The notes under the pieces are model-generated. The model saw only the letters and a list, made by a program, of their open reading frames with translations. It was not told the origin of the DNA and ran no database searches. From VAXT01 sp963794605 (GTDB lineage: Bacteria > Actinomycetota > Thermoleophilia > Gaiellales > Gaiellaceae), in contig CAWCEN010000002.1 in the NCBI GenBank assembly GCA_963794605.1, positions 992,001 to 1,056,000 on the forward strand: a DNA stretch of 64,000 nucleotides. The letters run 5' to 3'. Of the stretch, positions 62,786 to 64,000 are shown piece after piece. Positions within the stretch are counted from its first letter, which is position 1, and each line of letters starts with the position of its first letter. A program made the translations under genes and the position numbers.

Positions 62786-64000
62786 ATGACGGAGCTCGTC
62801 ACCGCTCCAGAGATCCCCTCGGCGCAGCCCCTCGCTCGCCGGCTCGCACACGACGCACGCGTGCGGTACGTCCTGCTCGTCGGCGCACTCGCAGGCGCCT
62901 ACTACGGCGCGGCGCAGATCGGCTACGAGCTGAAGTTCACCGGGGCGGTGGCCGCGATCGTCTGGCTGCCGGTCGGCGTCGGGATCGCGTTCCTCTACCT
63001 GGGTGGCCTGAAGTTGTGGCCGGGCGTGGTCTTGGGGGACTTGCTCGCCAACCAGTACGAGACACTCCCGGTCGGCTCCGCGATTGGACAGACGATCGGC
63101 AATACGCTCGAGGTGGTGGTCGGCCGCGTACTTGATCCGCAGGCTCGTACGAAGCGGGCGTCCGCTCGAGAGCGTGGCCGGAGTCTGCGGGCTACTCGTC
63201 GCGATCTTCGCGGCACGGCTGTGAGTGCGACCGTCGGGCCGCTGTCGTTGCGGCTGGGCGGCGTGCTGACGACGTCGGAGCTGCCCCACGTCTGGCACAC
63301 CTGGTGGCTCGGGGACACGGCGGGCGCCCTCGTCGTCGTCCCGCTCGCGCTCGCGTGGTGGAGGCCGCTCGACGTCTCCTGGACGCGTGCCCGGATCGCC
63401 GAGGGGGCGCTGATGCTGAGCGCGGTGATCGTGCTAACGGACGTGGCGCTGCGAACCGACCGGCCGCTCGTTTACATCGTCTTTCCTGCGCTGATCTGGG
63501 CCGCGCTGCGCTTCGGGCCGCGCGGCGGGACGCTGGCCGTCGCCGTGGCCGTCGGGTTCACGCTCTGGAGGACGGCGCACCATGCTGGACCCTTCGTCGT
63601 CGAGTCGATCCCGCGTAGCACGCTCAGCACACAGCTGTACATCTCGGTCGCGGCGCTGTCCACGATGTTCCTCGCCGCGGTCGTCGCGGAGCGCGAGTCG
63701 ATCGCAAAGGGGCTGCTCGAGTCGCGCGCGCGGCTCGTGGGCGTCGCCGACAGTGAGCGCCGGCGGCTCGAGAACAACCTCCACGACGGGGCCCAGCTGA
63801 CTCTGACGATGCTGGCCGGCCAGCTCGCGACGGCCAGAGAGGAATCACGACGCAATCCCGACCTCGCGCCCGGGTTCTTCGAGGATGCGGAGACGCACCT
63901 CCTGATCGCCATCGACGAGCTCCGGGATCTGGCGCACGGGATCCACCCGACGATCCTGACCGACCTCGGTCTCGCGGAGGCCATTCGGAGCCTGACCGAC
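62786..64000 (+). CDS. MASE1-type sensor histidine kinase, frameshifted and cut by window edge
   Basis: At least 400 residues. MASE1-like helices: RYVLLVGALAGAYYGAAQIG, AAIVWLPVGVGIAFLYLGGL, WPGVVLGDLLANQYETLPVG, then a +1 shift near 63126 (continuing YLIRRLVRSGRPLESVAGVC) and a return near 63216 (AVSATVGPLSLRLGG, WLGDTAGALVVVPLALAWW). A HisKA_3 helix follows (DSERRRLENNLHDGAQLTLT) and RDLAHGIHPTILTDLGLAEA, where the window ends before the ATPase domain. Likely partner of a NarL regulator outside the window. Confidence 0.78.
   Translation, partial: MTELVTAPEIPSAQPLARRLAHDARVRYVLLVGALAGAYYGAAQIGYELKFTGAVAAIVWLPVGVGIAFLYLGGLKLWPGVVLGDLLANQYETLPVGSAIGQTIGNTLEVVVGRVLDPQARTKRASARERGRSLRATRRDLRGTAVSATVGPLSLRLGGVLTTSELPHVWHTWWLGDTAGALVVVPLALAWWRPLDVSWTRARIAEGALMLSAVIVLTDVALRTDRPLVYIVFPALIWAALRFGPRGGTLAVAVAVGFTLWRTAHHAGPFVVESIPRSTLSTQLYISVAALSTMFLAAVVAERESIAKGLLESRARLVGVADSERRRLENNLHDGAQLTLTMLAGQLATAREESRRNPDLAPGFFEDAETHLLIAIDELRDLAHGIHPTILTDLGLAEAIRSLTD

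Noticed and set aside
1..64000. tRNA, rRNA, CRISPR arrays, integrases or transposases
   Set aside because: I looked for cloverleaf arms, regularly spaced repeats and recombinase motifs and found none that hold up. A computed scan could still find a tRNA I missed.

Overview
The window is a GC-rich bacterial chromosome segment, coding densely on both strands with GTG and TTG starts in frequent use. The gene content points to an actinobacterium, probably of the Thermoleophilia/Gaiellales type. Supporting families are two-component systems of the NarL/LuxR and HisKA_3 classes, large MalT-like LuxR regulators, GAP-family and DUF4239 membrane proteins, DUF6325/DUF1269 and SHOCT cassettes, and an actinobacterial-style cydABDC cluster. 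I saw no rRNA, tRNA, CRISPR array, transposase or phage integration genes. The taxonomic guess is inference from gene families only.

Layout. 0-4 kb: a secreted BNR-repeat protein with a strong terminator hairpin, then a Vps62-like protein fused to a multi-pass membrane domain. 4-12.5 kb: housekeeping and membrane genes (Zn alcohol dehydrogenase, DUF2252, DUF4239, GAP family, WYL regulator, DMT transporter), including two paralogous small membrane proteins of pore-like design. 12.5-19.3 kb: a CYTH protein, a CYTH-like/exopolyphosphatase fusion, a nucleotidyltransferase, a response regulator and a MalT-like regulator. 19.4-24.4 kb: a holin-like/alkaline-phosphatase-fold fusion, a lipoprotein, an MFS exporter and a membrane protein. 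24.4-31.7 kb: a tightly overlapping carbon and redox run (type II NADH dehydrogenase, SCP2 protein, glycogen-debranching-type glucosidase, glucose-6-phosphate dehydrogenase, GH15 glucosidase). 31.8-35.5 kb: GMC oxidoreductase, formylglycine-generating enzyme, YbhN-like flippase. 55-61.8 kb: cydABDC followed by small DUF genes. 61.8-64 kb: aldose epimerase and a histidine kinase cut by the window edge.

The most unusual part is 36.9-54.4 kb. The 14-bp palindrome TTCACCCGGGTGAA (or a one-base variant) occurs seven times by eye. At five of those places, two of them bidirectional, it is followed after 8 or 9 bases by a second box of the type CGGGYGATG; a sixth carries a weaker box. These composite elements lie roughly 55-105 bases upstream of the start codons of eight transcription units. 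The units encode membrane coiled-coil proteins, a DUF7144 protein, a DUF1269/Arg-rich micropeptide/SHOCT operon, a DUF1269-arylsulfatase fusion with a SulP transporter, a lipoprotein, DedA plus YihY, a CPA1 antiporter and a tiny two-helix membrane protein. Together they look like an envelope or general-stress regulon. The element could be an alternative-sigma promoter or an operator with a third half-site.

Caution on sequence quality: about fifteen otherwise well-conserved genes are broken by single-base shifts, mostly apparent one-base insertions, often within conserved domains. This looks like an indel-rich long-read assembly rather than gene decay. The affected genes are annotated here across the shift. 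A truncated ClC channel fragment near 54.6 kb is the one clear candidate for a true pseudogene.
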